A stretch of 64,000 nucleotides of DNA, from assembly GCA_913055635.1 (NCBI GenBank), contig CAJXLK010000001.1:1-64000 (forward strand). Reading direction: 5' to 3'. Shown here in pieces: positions 55,979 to 64,000 of the stretch. The stretch's first letter is position 1; each line of letters opens with the position of its first letter. The DNA is from an uncultured Bacteroidota bacterium (GTDB taxonomy: Bacteria > Bacteroidota > Bacteroidia > Bacteroidales > UBA12077). The notes beneath the pieces were generated by a model, which worked only from the letters and a program-made list of their open reading frames with translations, was not told where the DNA came from and searched no databases. A program made the position numbers and the translations under genes.

Positions 55979-58900
55979 ATGAAGAAGTTATCTTTTTTAA
56001 TTGTACTGATGCTATTTGTCGGATTTCAGGCAATGGCACAGATGCAGATTACGGGGAAGGTCACCAATGCGGAGACGGGTGAGCCGATTCCCGGCGTATC
56101 GATTTTTCTAAAGAGCCAGCAGACAATCGGTACCACCACCGACATGGATGGCAAGTACAGCCTGGAGGTGCCATCTGAAGGTGAGACGCTTGTTTACACC
56201 TTTGTCGGCATGCAACAGCAGGAGGTCGACATCCAGGGTCGTTCGACCATTAATGTACAGATGAAACCGAGTGTACAGGAGATGGAAGAGATTGTGGTTA
56301 CGGCCTTCGGAACCACCAAGAAAGAGTCGTTTACCGGCTCGGCCGACGTGGTTGATGCTGAAAAGATTGAAGAACAGAACGTCTCGAACATTACCAAGGG
56401 CCTTGAAGGTATTGCCCCCGGCATTCAGGTGCAGAATTCTTCCGGACAGCCTGGTGCCAGCAGTGAGATTCGTATTCGTGGTTTTGGTTCAGTCAACGCC
56501 TCGAGCGATCCGCTGTATGTAGTGGACGGTGTGCCCTATTCCGGTTCCATGAATGCCATCAACCCCAATGATATCAAGAATATCACGGTATTGAAGGACG
56601 CTACGGCTACTGCCCTTTATGGTGCACGTGGTGCCAACGGTGTGATCAACATCACCACTAAGAGCGGTTCCGGTGTGGAAGAGTCTACCATTTCCTACAA
56701 TTATGAGCAGGGTGTTAGCGCACGTGCCTTCCCGGAATATAAACTGACCGGCAGCGAAGAGTACATGGAGCTGATGTGGGAAGCTTACCGCAACTCGCTC
56801 TATTATGGCGGTACCATCGGTGATCTGGAGCAGGCCGGGCAGGTTGCTGCCAAAGGCGGCCCCAATAACCCCAGCGTGATAGAAAACTTGGGCGGCTATA
56901 ATCCCTTTGATGTGGAAGCCTCCAACCTGATCACTCCCGACGGTAACGTCAATCCCAATGCCAATCTGCTTTATGGCAACAACTGGCAGGATGAGATGTT
57001 CCGCCTGGGCGACCGCAGCGAGCACAACCTGAGCTTTGCCGGAAGCAAAAAGAAAACCGACTATTACATGTCGCTGGGTTATGTCACTGAAGATGGTATT
57101 GTTAAGAACTCCAACTTTGAGCGTTTCAATGCCAAGCTGAACGTGACCAGCCAGATCAAAGACTGGTTGGAAGCCGGCGTCAACATTGGCGCATCCACGG
57201 CCGATCAGAACTACCTGATGGCTTATGGTACTTATACTTCCAACCCGTTCTATTATACCCGCTTTATGGGTCCGATCTATCCGGTGTATCAACGCGATGC
57301 CGACGGAAACATCAGAACCGACAATGAAGGCAAAAAACTCTTGGATTATGGTAACCGCCCTGATGAGGGCAAGGTAAGACCTTATGCCGCCAACTCCAAC
57401 ATTGTCGGTACCACCGGGCTGGATACCCAGAATGAAAAAACCGAAAACGTCAACACCCGCGCCCATGTCAAAATTGACATTATTGATGGGTTGACTTTCA
57501 AATCGACCCTGGGTGCCGACTATATGAACCGCCATAACCATGACTATCAGAACTCCATGCATGGGGATGCCGCTTCATTTGACGGCCGTACTGAAAAGAT
57601 CAATGAGCGCCAGGTTTCGGTCAACCTCAACGAGATTTTGACCTACGACCAGCAGTTTGGCGATCATGCCATCAATGCCCTGGTGGGTCATGAGTCGTAC
57701 AAGATGAACAACAACTACATGACAGCCACCCGCACCGGATTCCCGTTCTATGGCGTAGAAGAGCTGGCCATGGCATCGGTTGGGGAAGGTTCCAATTCTT
57801 TCCGGGATGAATACCGCATTGAAGGCTATTTCTCCCGCGTCAAATACAACTTTGACAACCGTTACTATATTACCGGTAGCTACAGAAGGGATGGCTCCTC
57901 AAGGTTCCACGAAGATACGCGTTGGGGTGATTTCTTCTCCATTGGCGGTTCCTGGAGGGTCAGCGAAGAATCCTTCATGACCGGCATGAACTGGGTACAG
58001 GATCTGAAGGTGAAGGCCAGTTATGGTGAGCAGGGCAACGACCGCCTGCTGGATAACAATAACAACCCCATGTATTATGGCTACAACTCCTTCTATTCCA
58101 CTCTGAACAACTATTCCTACAGCGGATTTTACATCACCCAGCTGGCCAACCGGTCACTGCAGTGGGAGGTCAGTGAAAACCTGAACGCTGGTGTCGAATT
58201 CAAACTCTTTGACAATACACTGAGCGGTGAGATCAACTACTTTGAAAAGGGATCCTCTCAACTGCTCTTTGACAATCCACGGCCTATGTCAACCGGTATT
58301 TCCTTTGTTAAGGACAACGTAGGTGCCATGGAAAACAAAGGCATTGAGGCTTCACTGAATGTTTTCATCCTCAAGGGCGATGAAATGCGCTGGAATGTAG
58401 GTGGATCTGTGACTTCTTTCAACAATGAGATCACCGAACTGCCGAAAGAAGAGATCATCTCTGGTTCGAAGAAGCTGATGGTTGGGCATTCCCTGTATGA
58501 CTATTACATCCGTCAGTATGCCGGTGTGGATTCTGAAACGGGTGAAGCCCTTTATTACAAGGATGTGCTTAACGATCAGGGTGAACCTACCGGTGAGCGC
58601 ACCACCACCACCAGCTCCGGTGAAGCCACCAAATATTACAGTGGCAGCGCCATTCCTGATATGACTGGTGATTTCAATTCCAGCTTCTACTACAAAGGTT
58701 TCCGTTTCTCCTTTATGCTGACTTACGGCATTGGCGGAAAAATGCTGGATTATACCTATAGTAGACTGATGCATGCCGGCGATTATGGCACCAACTTCCA
58801 TACCAACATCAAGGACCGGTGGCAAAAGCCCGGTGATGAGACCGATGTACCCCGACTGGAGAATGGCTATGACGATGCCAACTACACCTCAGACCGGTTC

Positions 58901-59143
58901 CTGATCGACCGTTCTTACCTGAACATTAAGAACGTCCGGCTCAGCTATACCGTACCGCAAAAACTCCTGAAACGGGCAGGCCTGGGTCTGGTCCGCAAAT
59001 TCCAGGTGTATGTATCCGGAAACGATCTGTACCTTTTCTCCAAGATGCAGGGCATGAACCCGCAGGAAAGCTTTGCCGGCGTCACCAACTATCAGTATAC
59101 CCCGACTAAAACCATCATGGTGGGTACCAATATTAAATTCTAA
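55979..59143 (+). CDS. SusC/RagA-type TonB-linked outer-membrane transporter
   Basis: The 1054-residue protein has a signal peptide (1-21), a CarboxypepD_reg-like domain (about 22-100, GKVTNAETGEPIPGVSIFLK), a TonB-dependent plug (about 105-230, VVTAFGTTKKESFTGSADVV, RIRGFGSVNASSDPLYVVDG) and a 22-strand barrel to the C-terminal GTNIKF. With the following SusD it forms an outer-membrane import complex for glycans or peptides. Neighbouring degradative enzymes are absent, so the substrate cannot be told. A 12-bp gap to the SusD gene shows one operon. Confidence 0.97.
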   Translation: MKKLSFLIVLMLFVGFQAMAQMQITGKVTNAETGEPIPGVSIFLKSQQTIGTTTDMDGKYSLEVPSEGETLVYTFVGMQQQEVDIQGRSTINVQMKPSVQEMEEIVVTAFGTTKKESFTGSADVVDAEKIEEQNVSNITKGLEGIAPGIQVQNSSGQPGASSEIRIRGFGSVNASSDPLYVVDGVPYSGSMNAINPNDIKNITVLKDATATALYGARGANGVINITTKSGSGVEESTISYNYEQGVSARAFPEYKLTGSEEYMELMWEAYRNSLYYGGTIGDLEQAGQVAAKGGPNNPSVIENLGGYNPFDVEASNLITPDGNVNPNANLLYGNNWQDEMFRLGDRSEHNLSFAGSKKKTDYYMSLGYVTEDGIVKNSNFERFNAKLNVTSQIKDWLEAGVNIGASTADQNYLMAYGTYTSNPFYYTRFMGPIYPVYQRDADGNIRTDNEGKKLLDYGNRPDEGKVRPYAANSNIVGTTGLDTQNEKTENVNTRAHVKIDIIDGLTFKSTLGADYMNRHNHDYQNSMHGDAASFDGRTEKINERQVSVNLNEILTYDQQFGDHAINALVGHESYKMNNNYMTATRTGFPFYGVEELAMASVGEGSNSFRDEYRIEGYFSRVKYNFDNRYYITGSYRRDGSSRFHEDTRWGDFFSIGGSWRVSEESFMTGMNWVQDLKVKASYGEQGNDRLLDNNNNPMYYGYNSFYSTLNNYSYSGFYITQLANRSLQWEVSENLNAGVEFKLFDNTLSGEINYFEKGSSQLLFDNPRPMSTGISFVKDNVGAMENKGIEASLNVFILKGDEMRWNVGGSVTSFNNEITELPKEEIISGSKKLMVGHSLYDYYIRQYAGVDSETGEALYYKDVLNDQGEPTGERTTTTSSGEATKYYSGSAIPDMTGDFNSSFYYKGFRFSFMLTYGIGGKMLDYTYSRLMHAGDYGTNFHTNIKDRWQKPGDETDVPRLENGYDDANYTSDRFLIDRSYLNIKNVRLSYTVPQKLLKRAGLGLVRKFQVYVSGNDLYLFSKMQGMNPQESFAGVTNYQYTPTKTIMVGTNIKF

Positions 59144-59155
59144 AAAACTAAGCTC

Positions 59156-60643
59156 ATGAAATTAACCAAGAAGATATATGTATTTTTCTTATCGGCATTC
59201 CTGTTGATGTTTGCCGGATGTGAACAGGACTTTCTAGAGACGAGTCCTTCGGACCAGCTGGTCACCTCGAACGTGTTCACAAGTTATGATGGCGCACTAT
59301 CTGCCTTAAATGGTACATATCGCCTGTTCTATGCCTTTGCTATTGAAGGTTATGATGACCACAGTGAATTCGGTCAAAAATCGGTTGATCTTGTTATGGA
59401 CCTGATGGGCGAAGACATGGCCATCCATTCACAGGGTTATGGCTGGTTTACGGCCGAATATGGTTACAATGCTCACAGTGCCACCAAAGGCCTGACCGAG
59501 TACATGTGGGATTATTATTACAACCTGATCAACAACTCCAACAACATCCTGGCCAATATCGATAATATTGAGTCCACAGATAAGGAGTACAATTATATTA
59601 AAGGTCAGGCACTGGCCATTCGCGCCTATGCCTATTTTTACCTGGTACGCCTGTATCAGCACACCTATGTAGGCCATCAGGATGCCCCGGCGGTACCCCT
59701 TTATACTGAGCCAACCTCAGAAGGCAAGCCAAGGGCTACGGTGGAGCAGGTTTATACCCAGATTGAGAGCGACCTGAATGAGAGCATCAACCTTTTGGGC
59801 AACACCATGGAGCGAGTTCACAAGAGCCACATCAACCAGAGCGTTGCCCAGGGCATTATGGCCCGTGTCAAGCTCACCAAGGAAGAGTGGGGCGAAGCTG
59901 TAACTTATGCCCAAAATGCACGTGAAGGTTATGCCCTGATGGACAGCGCCACTTATGCATCTACCCCCAACGCCAAGAATGGCTTTAACAACATTGGCAA
60001 TGGCGAGTGGATGTGGGGCTTCCAGATTAACTCAGAGCAGTCTACCATTTACGCTTCCTGGTTCTCCCACATGGATCCCTTGTTCATGACCTATGCATAC
60101 CTGGGACTGGCCAAGGAGATCTATACGCCCTTGTACAACCAGATCCCCAACCCCGGAAGCGATGCCCGTGCCTATAACTTCGATATGACTGGTGCCCGCA
60201 GCGGCTGGCAGTATTCCCAGCTGAAGTTCCTTGCTTCCGACCAGGGTTCTTTCCTCGGCGATTATCTGATGATGCGCGCCGGTGAGATGTACCTGATTGA
60301 AGCCGAAGCACAGGCTGAACTAGGCAATGATGCTGAAGCACAACAGGTGCTCTATGACCTGGTCTCCACCCGTGATGACCAGTATACCAAGCCATCGGCT
60401 ACCGGCCAGGCCCTGCTCGACGAGATTTATCTGCAGCGCAGAATATCCCTCTGGGGTGAAGGTTTCCGTCTGCTCGACCTTAAACGGCGCAAGCAAGCCC
60501 TTGACCGTACCGGCGGCAACCACATTCCTTCACTGGCCAGAGAAATGCAACTGCCGGCCGAAAGCGACCTGTTCATCTTCCAGATTCCCGAAGAGGAAAT
60601 CGACGTGAACTCGAAGATTAACTCTGGTGATCAAAATCCATAG
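59156..60643 (+). CDS. SusD/RagB-type lipoprotein
   Basis: The 495-residue surface lipoprotein (Cys22 in FAGCEQDF) has the SusD fold: DQLVTSNVFTSYDGALSALN, tetratricopeptide-like helices (YYNLINNSNNILANI, GQALAIRAYAYFYLVRLYQH), and the C-terminal EIYLQRRISLWGEGFRLLDLKR (RxxELxxEG.RxxDLxR-type) motif. It caps the SusC barrel and captures the substrate. A terminator follows about 30 bp after the stop. Confidence 0.97.
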   Translation: MKLTKKIYVFFLSAFLLMFAGCEQDFLETSPSDQLVTSNVFTSYDGALSALNGTYRLFYAFAIEGYDDHSEFGQKSVDLVMDLMGEDMAIHSQGYGWFTAEYGYNAHSATKGLTEYMWDYYYNLINNSNNILANIDNIESTDKEYNYIKGQALAIRAYAYFYLVRLYQHTYVGHQDAPAVPLYTEPTSEGKPRATVEQVYTQIESDLNESINLLGNTMERVHKSHINQSVAQGIMARVKLTKEEWGEAVTYAQNAREGYALMDSATYASTPNAKNGFNNIGNGEWMWGFQINSEQSTIYASWFSHMDPLFMTYAYLGLAKEIYTPLYNQIPNPGSDARAYNFDMTGARSGWQYSQLKFLASDQGSFLGDYLMMRAGEMYLIEAEAQAELGNDAEAQQVLYDLVSTRDDQYTKPSATGQALLDEIYLQRRISLWGEGFRLLDLKRRKQALDRTGGNHIPSLAREMQLPAESDLFIFQIPEEEIDVNSKINSGDQNP

Positions 60644-60674
60644 TCGATCGCTCGAGTCTGAATCATATAACAAA

Positions 60675-60705
60675 GGGGCACCCTTCCGGGGGATGCCCCT
60701 TTTTT
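60675..60705. terminator. Terminator after SusC/SusD, probably bidirectional
   Basis: GGGGCACCC and GGGGGATGCCCC form a GC-rich stem with a TTCC loop, followed by TTTTTTC on the plus strand and TTTGTT on the minus strand. It separates the SusCD operon from the converging LytTR gene. From 60706 to 60974 nothing else is recognised. Confidence 0.85.
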
Positions 60706-60974
60706 CGTTCCTGCCTGGTGATGACCTGTACAATACCCACTCGTAATAAAATCAAAACAAATAAAGCATAGCCTATTTTTTGTTGCCCCTTCATTTTGCG
60801 CGTTTTTTTCCCGCAAGGATGAAGCACTTTATATTTTTCCCAACGGAGGACAACCAGTTGCGAAAAATGGAGGCTTATTAATAGCCCGGTTATGAACCTA
60901 TTTTTAGACATGGGGAATAACGACAGGGGGTATGTTTGAACCCTCAGAAGCCTTGATCGCTTATGGAAGCCTTT

Positions 60975-61730
60975 TTATTTTTGATTCAGTAATAAATCCC
61001 TTTGGGTCAGATAATTGAAAAAGTATTCCTTGTAGCTTTCCCCGATCGGAATGTGGTCATCTTTGATGGTCAACTGATTTTTCCCAATCACATCGATTTT
61101 ATCGATGGCCACCATGTAGGATTTGTGAACCCGGATAAAATTTTCTTCCGGCAATACCTTGCTGATTTGGTTAAAGCTCTGGATGGTGTAAAGGGTGGTA
61201 TTTTTAGTTTTGAAAATCAGGTAGTTGTTTAATCCTTTAATGTAATAGATGTCATTGAAGTTGAGTTTTTGCATCTTATATTTGGTCCGCACAAAGATGA
61301 ATTCTTCCCGGTTCTGGCGCGCAGGAGGCGCAGGATGATACTCTGCCTGAGGTTTATCCTGAATCTGGCCGTTGATCTTAACGAATTTATCCACGGCCTT
61401 CATAAACCGTTTAAATGATATGGGCTTCTGAATGTAATCCAGTGCCTGGAGTTCAAATGCCCTGAGGGCATAGCCATCATAGGCGGTTGTAAAGATGAAG
61501 AAAGGCTTATAATGAAGGGATTCAATCAAATCCACACCGGACAATTCTTCCATCATAATATCCAGAAAAATCAGGTCAACGTGGTGGGTGGTTTTGAGGT
61601 AATTCAGGGCATCAAACCCATTGCTGAAAGTGGCTTCAAGCTGTAAAAAATCCACCCGGTTGATGTAACCGGAAATTTTTTGCAGGCTCAAGGGTTCGTC
61701 ATCAACGGCTATGCACTTGATGGTTTTCAT
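60975..61730 (-). CDS. LytTR-family response regulator
   Basis: The 251-residue protein has a receiver domain with Asp57 (LIFLDIMM) and a LytTR DNA-binding domain at the C-terminus (EFIFVRTKYKMQKLNFNDIY, FIRVHKSYMVAIDKIDVIGK). It should be phosphorylated by the histidine kinase encoded upstream, with which it overlaps by 29 bp. Typical targets in Bacteroidota are transport or lipoprotein operons; the converging SusCD pair is a possible one. Confidence 0.95.
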   Translation of the reverse strand: MKTIKCIAVDDEPLSLQKISGYINRVDFLQLEATFSNGFDALNYLKTTHHVDLIFLDIMMEELSGVDLIESLHYKPFFIFTTAYDGYALRAFELQALDYIQKPISFKRFMKAVDKFVKINGQIQDKPQAEYHPAPPARQNREEFIFVRTKYKMQKLNFNDIYYIKGLNNYLIFKTKNTTLYTIQSFNQISKVLPEENFIRVHKSYMVAIDKIDVIGKNQLTIKDDHIPIGESYKEYFFNYLTQRDLLLNQK

Positions 61731-62439
61731 TTCTTAGTTCATTAATGGACAAATCTACAAAAAAATATCCTTTTTGGGTATAGATGTCCAACCTGTGCTT
61801 ATTGGGATAGATTAAATTTAATCTTTTCCTGGTATTCTCAATGCCAATACCTTTCCTTTTGTGGGAGGTTTTCTTTTGATTATCGGGCATTTTGTTTTTA
61901 ACCAACAAATGAAGGCTGTTGTCTGCTATGTGGATGTTGATTTGAACGGCCGGATGGTTCGAGGTTTTCGTCTTATTGGTGCCATATTTAAAAGCGTTTT
62001 CGATGAAGGGAAGCAGCATCATCGGGGCAATGTATTTGGTTTTTGGGGAACCCTGGATATTCAGCTCAACCGCTTTGTCATTGGAAAAGCGCAGGCGTTG
62101 GAGGTCTATATAATTTTCCAGGTAAGCCAGGGCTTTTTCCAGCTCCAGCTTGTTGTTTTCCACATCGTAGGTGCTGTAACGCATCAAATCGCCAAATTCG
62201 ATCAGCAAATCATGGGCCCGCTCCGGTTCATCCTCGATCAGGGTACTGATGTTGTTGATCGTATTGAGGATGAAGTGGGGGGACATCTGGTTTTTAAGGT
62301 TGGAAATCTTGTTGTTTAGCCGCTGTTGCTCAAGCTTCTCCACATTCTGCCGGTATTTTTTCCGGTATTGAAGCATCAGGATGATCGATGCCCCTGCAAT
62401 GCCTGCCAGAATCAAATGTATGACAACTGCGGAATTCAT
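61702..62439 (-). CDS. LytS-type sensor histidine kinase
   Basis: The 245-residue kinase has a single membrane helix (about 5-23) and a His_kinase (PF06580) domain with His55 in MSPHFILNTINNIS, followed by a HATPase_c domain with MLLPFIENAFKYGTN and GIGIENTRKRLNLIY. It has no multi-helix sensor like LytS itself, so it probably senses through an unidentified partner. It overlaps the downstream regulator gene by 29 bp. Confidence 0.95.
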   Translation of the reverse strand: MNSAVVIHLILAGIAGASIILMLQYRKKYRQNVEKLEQQRLNNKISNLKNQMSPHFILNTINNISTLIEDEPERAHDLLIEFGDLMRYSTYDVENNKLELEKALAYLENYIDLQRLRFSNDKAVELNIQGSPKTKYIAPMMLLPFIENAFKYGTNKTKTSNHPAVQINIHIADNSLHLLVKNKMPDNQKKTSHKRKGIGIENTRKRLNLIYPNKHRLDIYTQKGYFFVDLSINELRNENHQVHSR

Positions 62440-63127
62440 GAATATGAAGGCTGTTTTAAGTTAACGATCCGTTGAGTATCGAACGCTTTCAAATGGTTTT
62501 GTATTCCTCACCAGGTCCTGCATCTTTTTTGCATTGCCTTGTTGTGTGAACCAGTGCATTTGGGTTTCATTGGTATTAAGGCTTATTAAGGGTGATCAAC
62601 CAGTATAATAATACAACATCATCAATCTTAATCGGGATGCGCACCATATAACCCACCTGCTTTAAGCATTGCCTTGTTGCGTGATTCGGTGCATGAGGGT
62701 TTTATCCGTATATAGTTGTATTTTAATGTTGTAGAATGATATTATACAGCAGCCCCCATTGCTTGTTACCGGAAGCTTCGCTATGGAATCGGCATAAGAA
62801 TCTTCTGATGCCCTTAAAGATTCTTTGTATGACCTTTAAAATCGGATGAAGTTTAACCGTGTTTATTGACTCCTTTTAAATGGAACAATACCGACGTGTT
62901 TTTAGTTTATCACAATCAATGAATCATCTTTTTGGCAGGCTCCGGATTGGTAGAGGTGGAATCAATTTCGTTTTATGTTTGCTATTTCAATGGACCTGTT
63001 ACCCCTGTTTTTTATTTTGGTTAAATACTACATGTTGGTTGATTTTGATGAAGCTGCTCTGTCAAATCAACCCAAGTGAAAGGGGCACGTTTTTTAGGAG
63101 GATCGACCATCTTTTGGAATAATGTCT
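62440..63127. other. Intergenic region with two degenerate repeats
   Basis: Two copies of a block including GCATTGCCTTGTTG lie at about 62532-62580 and 62664-62705. An 80-codon plus-strand frame at 62880 has no recognisable features. The promoter of the LytS/LytTR operon must be near 62440-62550. Confidence 0.45.
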
Positions 63128-63466
63128 TTATTGTCTTAATTGTTCGATGAATGCGGTTGAGATATAGTATATGTCCTTATTCCCGTTTTTGGGCCGGGTA
63201 TGGTGGCGCAGCAACCGCGGGTAATTCACCGGTGTGGTTTTCAGGGCAGGTGCTTTCCGGCTGCTGGTAAAAAACAGATACTGACCATCGGGGCCCAGGG
63301 CCGCATCCCGCTCATTCATACCCGTTGAAATCACCCCAGGGCCAAATAGCCTGGCCTGGTTTGCGGTTTCCAGCGAATCACACCCGAGGGGCATGCCTTT
63401 GACAACCAGGCTGGCTGCCAACAGAAGAAAGGCTAAAGGGACTGATCTTAATAGAGTTTTTACCAT
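63128..63466 (-). pseudogene. Internally deleted PD40/TolB-like protein gene
   Basis: The 112-residue product has a signal peptide (about 1-25), then FGPGVISTGMNERDAALGPD, GQYLFFTSSRKAP, and a C-terminal NGNKDIYYISTAFIEQLRQ. In full PD40 proteins of Bacteroidota, FAPGIVSTGxxERDAAxTPDG starts the first propeller blade, and SPDGKYLFFTSSR...NGNGDIYWVDAxxIEELR ends the last; several blades of sequence are missing between them. The join lies at the shared PDGKY motif, so the middle was probably lost by recombination between repeated blades. The reading frame is intact, so a short secreted peptide may still be made. I start at the ATG of 63466; a TTG two codons upstream is an alternative. Confidence 0.6.
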
Positions 63467-63769
63467 AAACAAGGATTAAACATATGGCATGATATTGGCT
63501 GATGAAATATTACCGATCGGTACTGAATTCTGAAGAATCCGGTGCCGGCCTGTTGATCTCATTATCCGGGCCGGCCCGTTGTGGCAATCCTTTTGATTGT
63601 GAGCAACGCGCCTTTTCCATGTTTTACGGGTGAATGAATGCATCAACCTTTTAAGGGTGTATAAATTTTTCAAAGTTAACCTTTTTTATTCAATTCTAAA
63701 TATTGGTCCAGATCAATGCAGCCCTTTTTTTTATTACTTTTGAAGAGTTTTTGTAAATTTGGTAGATAT
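63467..63769. promoter_or_regulatory. Divergent promoter region, with TACTTTTG box
   Basis: A TACTTTTG box (63735-63742) fits the Bacteroidota -7 element TAnnTTTG and lies 28 bp upstream of the YggS start codon. The region 63467-63720 holds no recognisable gene. Confidence 0.5.
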
Positions 63770-64000
63770 ATGAGTATCCAGAAAAACATTCAATGGTTCA
63801 GCCAGGAGGTTTTACCGGCGGGGGTTCAATTGGTGGCCGTGACCAAGACCAAACCGCCTGAAGACATCCTGGAGGCATACCATGCGGGCCACCGGGATTT
63901 TGGGGAGAACAAGGTACAGGAGCTGGTGGACAAGTACCATCAGTTGCCCCAGGATATTCGATGGCATATGATCGGTCATCTGCAGTCCAACAAGGTCAAA
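63770..64000 (+). CDS. YggS-family PLP-binding protein (N-terminal part)
   Basis: Only the first 77 residues are in the window: MSIQKNIQWFSQEVLPAG, then LVAVTKTKPPEDILEAYHAG with the PLP Lys in AVTKTK, HRDFGENKVQEL and RWHMIGHLQSNKVK, the signature of the PLPBP/YggS family. Members control cellular PLP homeostasis and amino-acid metabolism. The C-terminal part continues beyond the right edge. Confidence 0.96.
   Translation, partial: MSIQKNIQWFSQEVLPAGVQLVAVTKTKPPEDILEAYHAGHRDFGENKVQELVDKYHQLPQDIRWHMIGHLQSNKVK

Noticed and set aside
62880-63122. 80-codon plus-strand frame
   Set aside because: No conserved features; hydrophobic composition follows from AT-rich DNA.

Overview
The window reads as chromosomal DNA of a Bacteroidota bacterium. 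The evidence is a SusC/SusD pair, a DUF5103 (type IX secretion-associated) protein, a DUF2807 protein, many small lipoproteins with a Cys just after the signal peptide, GldJ/TolB-like PD40 sequence, and AT-rich leaders with TAnnTTTG-type -7 boxes instead of strong Shine-Dalgarno sites. A remnant of a sodium-pumping (KR2-type) rhodopsin hints at an aquatic or saline ancestor. I would guess Bacteroidales/Marinilabiliales-like, but the sequence alone does not prove the order. I saw no rRNA, tRNA, insertion sequence or CRISPR array.

Layout. 0-5.5 kb (minus strand): edge of a surface-polysaccharide locus, with a sulfotransferase fragment, a small HEPN-like protein, UDP-glucose dehydrogenase and two tandem paralogous WecA/MraY-type initiating transferases. 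5.7-12.1 kb: accessory DNA with a CPBP protease-like protein, an ERCC4/HhH protein with a decayed active site, a toxin-antitoxin relic with an intact antitoxin, a rhodopsin relic, and a compact AT-rich plus-strand operon. That operon holds a micro-ORF, a zinc-ribbon membrane protein, a hydrophobic Gly/Ala-rich secreted peptide, a hairpin, a SpoIIM/DUF95-like protein and a Yip1-like protein; it is my best candidate for an undescribed peptide system. 12.4-18.3 kb: NtrY/NtrC-like two-component pair, divergent from an HlyD adaptor, ABC ATPase and DUF2807 protein. 18.6-25 kb: lipoproteins including a serpin, and an ECF sigma factor overlapping a membrane-anchored putative anti-sigma/barrel protein. 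25-32 kb: aldo/keto reductase, YkgJ-type Cys-cluster protein, AbgT transporter, cysteine desulfurase plus ThiI (tRNA thiolation). 32-48 kb: DUF2461, large FtsX/MacB-type permease, BipA, YgjV-like protein, SUI1, DEAD-box helicase, HD hydrolase, BlaI/BlaR pair, threonine synthase and an LPTM/YbhN-like protein. 48.4-52.4 kb: one 1316-residue VWA-WD40-ASH-OmpA protein. 53-64 kb: flavin reductase, DUF5103, SusC/SusD, LytTR/LytS two-component pair, a deleted PD40 gene and the start of a YggS protein.

The intergenic DNA is unusual. Almost every gap carries its own tandem repeat (about 12-118 bp units), and some units appear to copy the start or stop region of the flanking gene. Two dispersed palindrome families (CCCCGCTTAGCGGGG, and a CCTGCCCCG...CGGGGATTGAATG family) recur across the window. 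Three loci (rhodopsin, toxin relic, PD40) look like genes whose middles were deleted, leaving recognisable ends. Together this suggests frequent slippage and short-homology deletion.
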